A DNA stretch of 64,000 nt from DATGPD01 sp041398565 (GTDB lineage: Bacteria; Planctomycetota; UBA1135; UBA2386): assembly GCA_041398565.1 (NCBI GenBank), contig JAWKUN010000002.1, positions 868,001 to 932,000 of the forward strand. The letters run 5' to 3'. Of this stretch, positions 51,097-62,249 are shown in pieces; the first letter of the stretch is position 1, and every line of letters starts with the position of its first letter. The notes beneath the pieces are model-generated. The model ran no database searches, had not been told where the DNA came from, and saw only the letters and a program-made list of their open reading frames with translations. The position numbers were made by a program, and so were the translations under genes.

Positions 51097-52614
51097 ATGG
51101 CGCTCGCTCTCCTCGTCGCGCAGGTACTGCTCTCGTTCACGGTCGAAGGCGAGGGTCCGGTGCGTTTCGGCTTTCCGCTACCGGCGGCGGCGCTGGCGCG
51201 CGGCCTGTCGGTCGAAGGGCCGCGCGACCTGGCCCTGGCATGGCGGCCGCTGCCGCTCGACGTCGATGCACGCAGCGGGCGGCAGTGGTGTGAGTTGACG
51301 GTGGCGGGAGACGGTCTCGCTGGTGTCGGACCCAAACGACTCCGCCTGCGGGCCGGCGGCGTGGCGCCGGGCCACGGCGACAGGGGGTCGCCTTGCGGTC
51401 GGCGCCAAGAGGTCGAGGTCGGCAGCGCAGCGCGCGTCACCACCACGGTCTGGACCTTCGTCGGCGGAGCGTGCGACCAGCGAGTGCGCACCGAAGTGAC
51501 GGCGGGGACCTTGGTGGTGGGCGACGAGAGCCTGGCAGTCGGCGAGGCGATGACGGAGGAGACCGTCGACCTGCGGGCGCGGACGCTGCGCGTGCGCATC
51601 GACCCGCGCGAATGGGCACGCGCCGGGGTCGTGCCGCGACCGACCGGGCTCGGCGCGCCGTGGCGGCGGCACTTGTGCCGGATCGGCAAGCAGCTCGCGA
51701 CCCTGCCGGGGGTGCGCGGCCACGGCGACTACGGGCGCTCCGGCGACGTGGTCACCAACCTCGAGTTCGACACCGTGTTGGGCTTCCTCCGCCTCGGCCT
51801 CGCCGAGGCCGAGCCGGCGTTGTGCGCGCGCGCCGCCGACAGTGCGCGCCACCTGGTCGACCACGACCTCGAGGCCGGCAGCGGCTTGCCCTTCGCCCAC
51901 GGCGGCGACCATCGCAGCAGTCCACCCGAGCCGGGCCACGCCTGGGCGCAGGGTCTGCTGCTGGCGGGGTGTGTGTTCGCCGATGACGACTGGATCGCGG
52001 CGGCGGGGAGCATGGTGCGCGCGCTGGCGCGCCAGCCGCGCACGCGCCCGCAGTCGCCGCGCGATGATCGCGCGCGCGACCTCGGCTGGCCGTTGTGCGA
52101 GCTCGAGGCGTGGCTGTGCGTGCGCCGTGACCCGGCCGTGGCGCGCGCCGCGGACGCCCTGGCGCGCGAGCTGATGGCGCGCTACGACCCGCGCAGCAAG
52201 GTGATTCGGTTCGGTGAGGGGGAGCGTCGCGGCGGCGGCTACGAGGAGCGAGCCTGGCTGAGCGCCGGCATCCTGGTGCCGGGCCTGCGCGCCTACGCGG
52301 TGCGCACGCGCGACCCCCACGCCCTGACCGTCGTGCGCGCGCACGAGGCACGGCTATTGATGTTGTTGCGGCGAGGCCGTCGTGGCCTGCCCATCCGCTA
52401 CCACGTCGACGCGGGTGGGCTCGGCCGCGAGCTGCGCCTGTCCGGGACGGCGGAGGCCTTCATGCTGCTCGACGGCATGGCGCCCCGTGAGCTGCGCCGG
52501 GTGCTCGCCCGCGGTCAGGTGGCCGCATGCCTCGAAGGCGTGCCGCGTGCCGACGATCCCGACGTCGCCACGCAGTTCAGCATCGCTGCACGCTGCGAGT
52601 GGATCCTGCGCTGA
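51097..52614 (+). CDS. Hypothetical protein, probable alpha/alpha-barrel
   Basis: A 505-residue protein of unknown function. A short hydrophobic N-terminus (MALALLVAQVLLSFTVEG) may be a signal. The first 190 residues look like beta-sheet (VRFGFPLPAAALARGLSVEG, ARTLRVRIDPREW), possibly a RIFT-type barrel as in PcRGLX/YetA-like proteins. The rest (about 200-505) is helix-rich, with LPGVRGHGDYGRSGDV, FDTVLGFLRLGLAEAEPALC, GGDHRSSPPEPGHAWAQGLL, LGWPLCELEAWLCV and SGTAEAFMLLDGM, reminiscent of glycosidase or lyase alpha/alpha toroids. It follows the NUDIX gene by 55 bp. The fold guess is weak. Confidence 0.7.
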   Translation: MALALLVAQVLLSFTVEGEGPVRFGFPLPAAALARGLSVEGPRDLALAWRPLPLDVDARSGRQWCELTVAGDGLAGVGPKRLRLRAGGVAPGHGDRGSPCGRRQEVEVGSAARVTTTVWTFVGGACDQRVRTEVTAGTLVVGDESLAVGEAMTEETVDLRARTLRVRIDPREWARAGVVPRPTGLGAPWRRHLCRIGKQLATLPGVRGHGDYGRSGDVVTNLEFDTVLGFLRLGLAEAEPALCARAADSARHLVDHDLEAGSGLPFAHGGDHRSSPPEPGHAWAQGLLLAGCVFADDDWIAAAGSMVRALARQPRTRPQSPRDDRARDLGWPLCELEAWLCVRRDPAVARAADALARELMARYDPRSKVIRFGEGERRGGGYEERAWLSAGILVPGLRAYAVRTRDPHALTVVRAHEARLLMLLRRGRRGLPIRYHVDAGGLGRELRLSGTAEAFMLLDGMAPRELRRVLARGQVAACLEGVPRADDPDVATQFSIAARCEWILR

Positions 52615-52667
52615 TCGACCGCGCGTCGGGGGACGACCGCCGGGCGGCCTTGCCCGGATCGAGCCCT

Positions 52668-54080
52668 TCAGTTCACGCGGATCGGCCCGTCGTAGACCTC
52701 GCCCTCGCGCAGCACGCTCACGTACAGATCCTGGCCCTGCGCTGCGGCAAGCAGCTGCGCCAGCCCGTCGATGCCCTCGAACAGGCGCTTGCTGTTGCCC
52801 CACGGCGAGCGGTCGACCCAGTAGAGGAGGACGTCGCCGACTTGGACCCCGCTGTTGTCGGCGCTGCTGTCCTTGACCACGTTGCTGACGCGCAGCACCA
52901 GAGGCAGCCGGTAGCCAGGGCGCACGCCCAACACGCTGCCCGCGGCTTGGAGGACGCTGCGGTCGCGGACCTCTTCGACCTGCAGGCCGATGGCGCGCGC
53001 GATCCTGCCCATGGACGGGCTGAGCGGCACCGGGGTGACCTCGAGTTCCCGGTTTCCGCGGCGCACTGCCAGCGGGAAGGCGCGCCCGGCCTGGGCCGAC
53101 ACCAGCACGCGGGCGTAGTCGAGGGACGAGCGCACGGGCTGGCGGTCGGCAGCCACGACCTTGTCGCCGACCTGCAGGCCGGCGCGCTCGGCGGGCCCGC
53201 CCGGATCGATCGCCGCCACCTCGAGAGCGCCGTCGCGCTCGTCGAGGCGCATCCCCATCCACATGCTGAAGTTGGCCGAGCCCACCAGCAGCTCGTGGAA
53301 CACCCTCTGCACGGTGTTCACCGGGATGGCGAAGCCGATGTTCTCGGCGTTGGCAGCCATGGCGTTGTTGACGCCGACGAGTTTGCCGGTGATGTCGAGG
53401 AGCGCGCCGCCACTGTTGCCCTGGTTGATCGCGGCGTCGGTCTGCAGGAGGCCCTTGAGTTGCAGCACGCCGCCGTCCGGAGTGCGCGCGGCGATCTCAC
53501 GGTCGACTGCCGACAAGACCCCACGGGTCACGGTGTTGGCGTGGCCTTGCGGGTTGCCGATGGCGATCAGCGTCTCGCCGACCATGAGCGAGTCCGAGTC
53601 GCCGATGCTGATCGGCTTGACGTGTTCGCCGTCCGGCAGCTCCATCTGCAGCAGGGCCAAGTCGTGGTCGCGCGACACGTTGAGGATGCGCGCGCCGAAC
53701 TTGCGTCCGTCCTTGAGGCGCACCTGCGTCTGGAAGGCATCGGGTCGCGCCGCGGGATAGGCCGCCACGTGCCAGTTGGTGATCACCAGGCCGCTGGCAT
53801 CGATGATGACGCCCGAGCCTTGGCCCTCGACCGGTGTGCCGCGGAAGCGGGCTTCGCGTTCGTCGCGAGTCAGCACGTAGATGCTGACCACGGAGTTCTC
53901 CGCCCGCCGCACGGCCTTGACCTCGGGCGTGACCCGCTCGTTGAGGTCGGCTTCGTCGAAGTCCATGGCCTTCGACTCGGCGGGGGTCAGCTTCCGGGCC
54001 GGGGGATCCTGGGCGGCGGCGGCGCAGGAAGCGGCGGCGGCGCCGCCGAGGATCAACAGGACGCGAACCGTGTTCAGCAT
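52668..54080 (-). CDS. HtrA/DegP-like serine protease with PDZ domains
   Basis: A 470-residue exported protease. Signal peptide: MLNTVRVLLILGGAAAASCAAAAQ. The trypsin-like domain (about 60-270) has the catalytic triad in TNWHVAA (His), DHDLALL (Asp) and GNSGGAL (Ser), preceded by GQGSGVIIDASGLVITN. A first PDZ domain (about 280-370, AERAGLQVGDKVVAADRQPV) and a second PDZ-like domain (about 385-470, DNSGVQVGDVLLYWV) follow. It should act on misfolded proteins in the periplasm. ATG 54080 gives the signal peptide. It is divergent from the M28 peptidase gene across a family B repeat. Confidence 0.92.
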   Translation of the reverse strand: MLNTVRVLLILGGAAAASCAAAAQDPPARKLTPAESKAMDFDEADLNERVTPEVKAVRRAENSVVSIYVLTRDEREARFRGTPVEGQGSGVIIDASGLVITNWHVAAYPAARPDAFQTQVRLKDGRKFGARILNVSRDHDLALLQMELPDGEHVKPISIGDSDSLMVGETLIAIGNPQGHANTVTRGVLSAVDREIAARTPDGGVLQLKGLLQTDAAINQGNSGGALLDITGKLVGVNNAMAANAENIGFAIPVNTVQRVFHELLVGSANFSMWMGMRLDERDGALEVAAIDPGGPAERAGLQVGDKVVAADRQPVRSSLDYARVLVSAQAGRAFPLAVRRGNRELEVTPVPLSPSMGRIARAIGLQVEEVRDRSVLQAAGSVLGVRPGYRLPLVLRVSNVVKDSSADNSGVQVGDVLLYWVDRSPWGNSKRLFEGIDGLAQLLAAAQGQDLYVSVLREGEVYDGPIRVN

Positions 54081-54092
54081 GACGAACCAACG

Positions 54093-54163
54093 TTCAGCGG
54101 TGGAGCCTTGCTCCGTCCGCTGCAAGGGTGGGGCGATGGCCGACGACCTCTGTCGTCCGGCCA
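54093..54163 (+). repeat. Family B double-hairpin repeat, second copy
   Basis: First hairpin: CAGCGG (54095-54100), GGAGC, loop CTT, GCTCC and CCGCTG (54117-54122). Second: TGGCCG plus ACGAC (54037-type arm at 54137-54147), loop CTCT, GTCGT, a bulged C and CGGCCA (54158-54163). The layout equals the copy at 41452, but the second stem has different paired bases on both sides. It lies between the divergent protease genes, 13 bp from the HtrA start. Confidence 0.8.
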
Positions 54164-54294
54164 ACTCCGAGTTGGACCCACTCTACGAGCGTCGCAAGCA
54201 GAATGCTCCGGAGTCTGTCCGGCCGACGCGTGGCTCCGCTGGATCGCCCGGCACGTGTTGCCGCCGATGGCGCCGACCGCCAACATGCTCGGTC

Positions 54295-55908
54295 ATGCGA
54301 AGTCTCGTCCTCCTCGCTCTTTCGCCGTGGTCATGGGCCCAGCAGCCGGCCCCGGCCGCGCCGACCGATGACCTGGTGAGCGCGCCGGCGCTGGCGGCCC
54401 AGGTTCGGTTCCTGGCGCACGACCTGCTCGAGGGTCGGGGGGTGGGTTCGCGCGCCGACGCCCTGACCCGTCTGTACATCGGCACGCAGTTCGAAGGTCT
54501 CGGCCTGCAGCCGGCCTTCGGCGACGGGTTCGACCAGCGGGTGCCGATCGTGGGCATCACCTCGAAGACGACGACGGCGCTGACGGCGCACGGCAAGGGC
54601 GGCGAGGCCGCCTTCGTCGGAGGCCGCGACTTCACCGTGCGCGCCGCGCGTCCGGACGCGCGAACCGGCGTCGTCGGGGCTCCGCTGGTGTTCGTGGGCT
54701 ACGGCATCACGGCGCCCGAGCAGGAGTGGGACGACTTCAAGGATGCCGACGTGCGCGGCAAGGTGCTCCTGGTGATGAACAACGACCCGGCCGACGACCC
54801 GGCGTTGTTCGCCGGCAAGGAGCGTCTGTACTACGGGCGCTGGAGCTACAAGTACGAGGAAGGGGCGCGCCGCGGCGCAGCGGCGGTGGTGGTGATCCAC
54901 ACCAACGAGTCCGCCGGCTACCCGTTCAACGTCATCCAGGCCAAGTACGAGCAGGAGGAGTTCCATCTGCCGTTCGACGCGGCCACGCCGACCCTGCTCC
55001 TCGAGTGCTGGTGCGCCGAGGACGCGGCGCGCACCATGGTCGGTCTGGGGGGCCATGACCTCGACGCGCTGCGGGCGGCCGCCGAGCGCCGCGACTTCCG
55101 TCCGGTCGAACTCGGCGTCACCGTCGACCTCGCCACCGAGAACCGGGTGCGCGAGGTGGTGTCCGGCAACGTCGTCGCGAAGTTGCCCGGCGGCGATCCG
55201 ACTCTCGCCTCCCAGGCGGTTCTCGTGACCGCGCACTTCGACCACCTCGGGATCGGCCCCGAGCGCAAGGGAGACAGCATCTACAACGGCGCCGTCGACA
55301 ACGCTTCGGGCACCGCTGCGATGCTGGTGTTGGCGCGAGCCTGCGCGGCGCTGTCGCCGGCCCCCAAGCGCAGCATCTACTTCGCCGCGGTGACCGCCGA
55401 GGAGTCCGGGCTGCTCGGGTCGTCCTACCTGGCGCGCAATCCGCCGTGTCGGATCGAGGATCTGGTCGCCGACTTCAACATCGACGGCGTGAACATCTGG
55501 GGCGCCACGCGCGACGTCGAGATGATCGGCTACGGCAAGAGTTCGCTGACCGCGCTGGCGCAGGCCGTGGCGGCCCGGCACGGCCGCGAAGTGCGTCCCA
55601 ACCAAGAGCCGGACAAGGGCCTGTTCTACCGCTCCGACCACTTCTCCTTCGCCAAGGTCGGCGTGCCTTCCGCCTACTTCAAGGCGGGCAGCGAGTTCTT
55701 CGAGAAGGCGGACGCTCGCCGGCGCATCAAGGCGCTCTACACCAACACCTACTACCACCAACCGTCGGACGAGTTCGAGCCGGCGCGGTGGCACCTCGAC
55801 GGCGCGGTCGCCGACCTGCGCCTCGTGCTCGAGTGTCTGCTCGAAGTCGCCAACGCCGACGCCGCACCCACCTGGACCCCCGGCGACGAGTTCGAGAAGC
55901 TCCGCTGA
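54295..55908 (+). CDS. Peptidase family M28 protein with PA-like insert
   Basis: A 537-residue exported metallopeptidase. A short signal (MRSLVLLALSPWSWAQ) is followed by a PA-like region (about 110-230: APLVFVGYGITAPEQEWDDF, VRGKVLLVMNNDPADDP). The zinc peptidase core has TAHFDHLG (His), YNGAVDNASGTAAM (bridging Asp), TAEESGLLGSSYL (catalytic and metal Glu), DFNIDGVN (Asp) and FYRSDHFSF (His). These are the M28 ligands in order, so it should be an active aminopeptidase-like enzyme. ATG 54295 was chosen because it starts the signal peptide; the frame upstream is antisense to the HtrA gene. Confidence 0.92.
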   Translation: MRSLVLLALSPWSWAQQPAPAAPTDDLVSAPALAAQVRFLAHDLLEGRGVGSRADALTRLYIGTQFEGLGLQPAFGDGFDQRVPIVGITSKTTTALTAHGKGGEAAFVGGRDFTVRAARPDARTGVVGAPLVFVGYGITAPEQEWDDFKDADVRGKVLLVMNNDPADDPALFAGKERLYYGRWSYKYEEGARRGAAAVVVIHTNESAGYPFNVIQAKYEQEEFHLPFDAATPTLLLECWCAEDAARTMVGLGGHDLDALRAAAERRDFRPVELGVTVDLATENRVREVVSGNVVAKLPGGDPTLASQAVLVTAHFDHLGIGPERKGDSIYNGAVDNASGTAAMLVLARACAALSPAPKRSIYFAAVTAEESGLLGSSYLARNPPCRIEDLVADFNIDGVNIWGATRDVEMIGYGKSSLTALAQAVAARHGREVRPNQEPDKGLFYRSDHFSFAKVGVPSAYFKAGSEFFEKADARRRIKALYTNTYYHQPSDEFEPARWHLDGAVADLRLVLECLLEVANADAAPTWTPGDEFEKLR

Positions 55909-55943
55909 ACCAACAAGGTGGAGTCTGACACCAATGTGATGGT

Positions 55944-57236
55944 TCAGTCGGTGAGGCTGTGGGCGCGGGTCATTTCGCCGCGCGCGGACACCTTGCCGGC
56001 GTCGGCGTTCTCGATGCGTACGCGGATCGGCACGAGGTCGAAGTCCATGCCGTCCGACGGCCCCGTCTGGCGCAACACGCAGACGTCGAAGGGGTCGCCG
56101 AGCTGGCGCGCTGCCTGCCAGGCGCGAGTGAACGTGTCGCTGGCGTCGATCGGCACGCCGGCCACGCTCATGAAGCGGTCGTCGTCGCGCAGGTCGACGC
56201 CTTCCGGCAAGCTCGTCACGCGCGCCAGCACCCATGTCGGTGCGCGTGGCGTCGGCAGATGCATGACGAAGGCGCGCCAGCCCTTGCCGACATCAGGCAG
56301 GCTCACCCGCATGGTGCTCTCGAACACGGTGGCGAAGGGTTTGGTGCCCGAGCCGTTCAGCTCGCGCAGCAGGCTGCCCAGCAACGGGCGGTAGCGACCG
56401 TCCTCGGTCGCCGTCAGGTAGTAGAGGAAGCTCCAGCCGAGCGCGTAGTGCAGTGCCGTGTACTCGGCGCGGCCAACGCGCATGAACATCGTCTCGGGGT
56501 CGGCGTCGGCGCGGCGGGCGAGCTGCATCTTGGCGAACTGGACGCGGTCGGGTGGAGGCGCACCGAGCGTGATCTTGCCGGTGCGCCGCGAGTACACGCC
56601 ACCTTCGAAGTAGCTGGCCAATGCCTCGTTCAGCCAATGCGGCAGCTCCGCCCCGGGGAGCACGGCGGCGAAGAACTGATGCGCGCCCTCGTGGAACGTC
56701 GTCTTGTAGAAGGTCGCCGGGTCGAAGTCCTCGTAGAACGCGTGCAGCACGTTGGACCCGACGATGAAGCCCGGAGTGCCGCGGGTCTTTCCCGTCTGTT
56801 GCTTGTACGTGCGGTAGCCGGAGTAGATTTGGATCGACTTCTGGTTGGCGGCCCGCGACTGGAGGCCGAAGTCGCGGGCGAAGGTGCGCACGTAGGTCTC
56901 GTACAGCTCGTCGAGGAACGGCTTGATCTCGAGCTCGACGATGAAGCGCGGGACGTCGGTCTTGATGCGGTAGTGCTTCGACTTGACGTCGTAGGCCTGC
57001 GCCCATCCGAGCGTCTTGGCGTCCGCCTTCTCCCAGGCGGTCAGCTTCGGCTGCAGCTTCTTGGGCAGCCAGCGGCCGCGGTACTCGATCAGGCCGGCCT
57101 GGCGAGCCTCGTCCGGCGTGCCGGCCGCGCCGTGGCCGCTCGGGAGCGTGCCCGGACCCTGGCTCCGCAGGTCGCCACTCATCCCGGCGCAGGCGAGGCC
57201 CGCGAGGAGAAGGGAGCATGAACCGGTCCGCTTCAT
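55944..57236 (-). CDS. Zinc-metalloprotease-like protein (DUF1570-like)
   Basis: A 430-residue exported protein starting with a lipoprotein-like signal (MKRTGSCSLLLAGLACAGMS). The central region has the gluzincin-type motif TTFHEGAHQFFAAV (HExxH) and NEALASYFEGGVY (Glu as third ligand), with YGYRTYKQQ-like and GTPGFIVGSNVLHAFYEDF stretches typical of planctomycetal DUF1570 proteins. The C-terminal 130 residues carry a PDZ-like region (LARVTSLPEGVDLRDDDRFM). Hydrolysis is likely but the substrate is unknown. ATG 57236 gives the signal peptide. It is convergent with the M28 gene and divergent from gcvP. Confidence 0.83.
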   Translation of the reverse strand: MKRTGSCSLLLAGLACAGMSGDLRSQGPGTLPSGHGAAGTPDEARQAGLIEYRGRWLPKKLQPKLTAWEKADAKTLGWAQAYDVKSKHYRIKTDVPRFIVELEIKPFLDELYETYVRTFARDFGLQSRAANQKSIQIYSGYRTYKQQTGKTRGTPGFIVGSNVLHAFYEDFDPATFYKTTFHEGAHQFFAAVLPGAELPHWLNEALASYFEGGVYSRRTGKITLGAPPPDRVQFAKMQLARRADADPETMFMRVGRAEYTALHYALGWSFLYYLTATEDGRYRPLLGSLLRELNGSGTKPFATVFESTMRVSLPDVGKGWRAFVMHLPTPRAPTWVLARVTSLPEGVDLRDDDRFMSVAGVPIDASDTFTRAWQAARQLGDPFDVCVLRQTGPSDGMDFDLVPIRVRIENADAGKVSARGEMTRAHSLTD

Positions 57237-57559
57237 GGCCGGCGCATCATGCCCGAGCCTGCCACCCCGTGCACGGCTTCGCAACCCAGGCCACCGGACC
57301 GCCACCCAGCACAGGAGCCGCCGGCGGCAGCGTTCGGTGTCCCATCGCAGCGTGCAGAGACAGCCGGAGGCCTCTATCGCCAGGGGCATCCAGTGCTGCT
57401 CAGGCGTAGCGAACTCGGCACCGTGGCGAGGTGCCGCCGTGCAGATTCCGCGCGCGCCGCGAGGATTCGCAGCACTTGCAGCCGATGGCGATCAGCTCGC
57501 GCGAAATCGCAGGGTTGCGGTCGGCGCGCACAGTAGCATCAGCGCCCGCTCGTTGTTCC
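57237..57559. other. Divergent intergenic region upstream of gcvP
   Basis: These 323 bp hold a partial family A repeat (57444-57535) and no credible gene. No glycine riboswitch was recognised before gcvP. The region should contain the promoters of gcvP and the DUF1570-like gene. Confidence 0.5.
57444..57535 (+). repeat. Family A repeat, partial copy
   Basis: GATTCCGCGCGCGCCGCGAGGATTCGCAGCACTTGCAG-type end motif (57444-57481) is followed by GGGTTGCGGTCGGCGCGC (57514-57531). Only the boxes found at the two ends of the full-length copies remain, and they are in the reverse order, so this may be a rearranged or joined copy. Confidence 0.55.
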
Positions 57560-60421
<2,862 letters not shown>

Positions 60422-60422
60422 G

Positions 60423-60451
60423 GCGGCGCCCGGGGCGGGCGCCGCTATACT
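60423..60451 (+). terminator. Hairpin after gcvP with -10-like box
   Basis: GCGGCGCCC (60423-60431) and GGGCGCCGC (60437-60445) form a 9-bp stem around GGGGC, directly after the gcvP stop. No U-tract follows; instead TATACT (60446-60451) looks like a -10 box for the next gene, whose ATG is 10 bases further on. It may combine a terminator and a promoter. Confidence 0.4.
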
Positions 60452-60461
60452 CGGCCGTCCC

Positions 60462-62156
60462 ATGTCGCATCGCCTCTTGTCCCTGTCGCTCGCCACCCTG
60501 GCCTGGTCGGTGCCGGCGCAGTCTCCGTCGCGTGAGGTCGGCCTCGGCGTGTTTCCGTTCCTGGTCGGCAACATGGACGCGCAGATCAGCACGGTGGTGA
60601 ACGATGCCTACGCGCACGGCGTCGACATCATCTACTGCAGCGCCTTCCGCACCACCGGACCGCGCACGGGCCAGCTGTGGATCACCGACGTCGCCGGGAC
60701 CTGGAACAGCACCTGGGGCGCCGTGCGATCCGGCGGTGCTGGGATCGACCTGCGTGGCCTGGTCCAGGCAGCCCACGCACGCGGCATCCAGGTCGTGGCG
60801 GTGCTCAAGTGCTTCGAGTCGAACGCGCCGCCCAGCGACGCAGCGCACAAGGCCTACCTGCTGGACATCGTCCGCTACCTGGTGCACTCGTACGACCCGC
60901 AAGGCAACCCCTACTACGACGTCGACGGTCTGGCGCTCGACTACGTGCGCTGGGTCGGCGGCGGCGGCTCGGTGGACCCGACCCAGGTCACGAACTTCTG
61001 CCGCGACGTCAAGGCGATCTGTGGCGCGCTGTCGCTGCACGCCTACGTGCTGGCCGGTCGCTACGACTTCGACGGTCCGACCTACGACGCGGTCTTCAAC
61101 TCCTACAGCAGTGTCATCAATACTCTGGCCAACGGCTACGGCCAGCACTGGGAGCAGATGGCGCGTTACGTCGACGTGATGATGCCGATGGCCTACACGG
61201 CCGACGGCAGCATCTACAACACGGCGGCGCGCCACCAGGCGTACGTCGCCAAGACTGCCGAGTACGCGCGTCGGGCGTGCACGGTGGCCGGATTCCCGCA
61301 GCGCCGCGTGGCGCCTGCGATCAAGACGTACTCCGACACCGAGACCACGACGGCAACGACGGTGCTGGCGTCGGCGGTGGGTGCGCTGGTCGGCGGTGGC
61401 GATGGCTACCAGGCGTTCCGCTGGGGAACGCTCAACGGGCACAACGACTGGTGGCAGTCGCTGCAGCAGTGGGCGGTGCCCGGCCCCAATCGTCCGATCC
61501 CGCGGCTGGACGCCAGTCTGCTCAGCCTCACCGCGCGCCTCGATCCGGGGCCGAGCACCGACCCCGACGGTCCTGCCGGCAGCCTCGACGTTCGCTTCGA
61601 TCTCGACAACGACGGGGCCTTCGATTCCATCTGGCTGCCGCAGACCCAGGCCTACGACTGGTTGCTGCACCAGCCAGGCGTCGGCGGCCGGGTGGGCATC
61701 GAGGTCCGCGATCTCGATGGGCTGGTGGGCAGCACGCATCGCGCCGTGCAGATCGGCAGCGTGCTGGCGCTGAGCTCGCCGACGGCGACCTATTCGGCCG
61801 GCACCGGCGGCCCGCTCCACCTCGACATCGACGTCGGGCCCGGTGGCGCCGGTCTGACCTACGCCGTGCTCGGCGGCATCTCCGGCTCGGTGCCCGGCTT
61901 GCCGCTGGCTCCGGGGCTGACCGTGCCGGTGAACTACGACGGCGTGAGCGCAGCCTTGCTGTCGATCATGAACACGCCCTTGTTCGTCAACGCGTTCGCG
62001 GCACTGGATGGCGCCGGGCGCGGGCGGGCCACTCTCAACCTTCCGTCGGGGGTCTTGTCGCCGCTCGCGTTCCGCATCCTGCAATGGGGCGCCTTCGGGA
62101 TCGACGCACGCCCCCGCTTCGTCGCAAACCCATGGTCCACGGCCATCCTGCCGTGA
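60462..62156 (+). CDS. Secreted putative glycoside hydrolase (GHL10-like) with shared C-terminal domain
   Basis: A 564-residue exported protein. Signal peptide (MSHRLLSLSLATLAWSVPAQS) is followed by a TIM-barrel-like domain (about 25-340): NDAYAHGVDIIYCSAFR, LVQAAHARGIQVVAVLKCF, VDGLALDYVRWVGG, SLHAYVLAGRYDFDG and YVDVMMPMAYTADGS. This order (HGxD, DGxxLDYVRW, MPMAY) is that of GHL10/DUF187-like hydrolases, with Asp in LDYVRW as a likely acid. The C-terminal 130 residues form the shared domain of other secreted proteins here. It follows gcvP by 40 bp but is not functionally related. Confidence 0.78.
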   Translation: MSHRLLSLSLATLAWSVPAQSPSREVGLGVFPFLVGNMDAQISTVVNDAYAHGVDIIYCSAFRTTGPRTGQLWITDVAGTWNSTWGAVRSGGAGIDLRGLVQAAHARGIQVVAVLKCFESNAPPSDAAHKAYLLDIVRYLVHSYDPQGNPYYDVDGLALDYVRWVGGGGSVDPTQVTNFCRDVKAICGALSLHAYVLAGRYDFDGPTYDAVFNSYSSVINTLANGYGQHWEQMARYVDVMMPMAYTADGSIYNTAARHQAYVAKTAEYARRACTVAGFPQRRVAPAIKTYSDTETTTATTVLASAVGALVGGGDGYQAFRWGTLNGHNDWWQSLQQWAVPGPNRPIPRLDASLLSLTARLDPGPSTDPDGPAGSLDVRFDLDNDGAFDSIWLPQTQAYDWLLHQPGVGGRVGIEVRDLDGLVGSTHRAVQIGSVLALSSPTATYSAGTGGPLHLDIDVGPGGAGLTYAVLGGISGSVPGLPLAPGLTVPVNYDGVSAALLSIMNTPLFVNAFAALDGAGRGRATLNLPSGVLSPLAFRILQWGAFGIDARPRFVANPWSTAILP

Positions 62157-62249
62157 GCCCGGCTCGCGGTCGCGGAGGCGATCGCCAGCAACGCCGAGTT
62201 TGAGATGGGCGCCGCTTGCGCGGCGCTCGGCAAGCGCGAGCATGGCCGC

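Noticed and set aside
57237..57559. Glycine riboswitch before gcvP
   Set aside because: No recognisable tandem glycine aptamer cores; the region is mainly repeat sequence.
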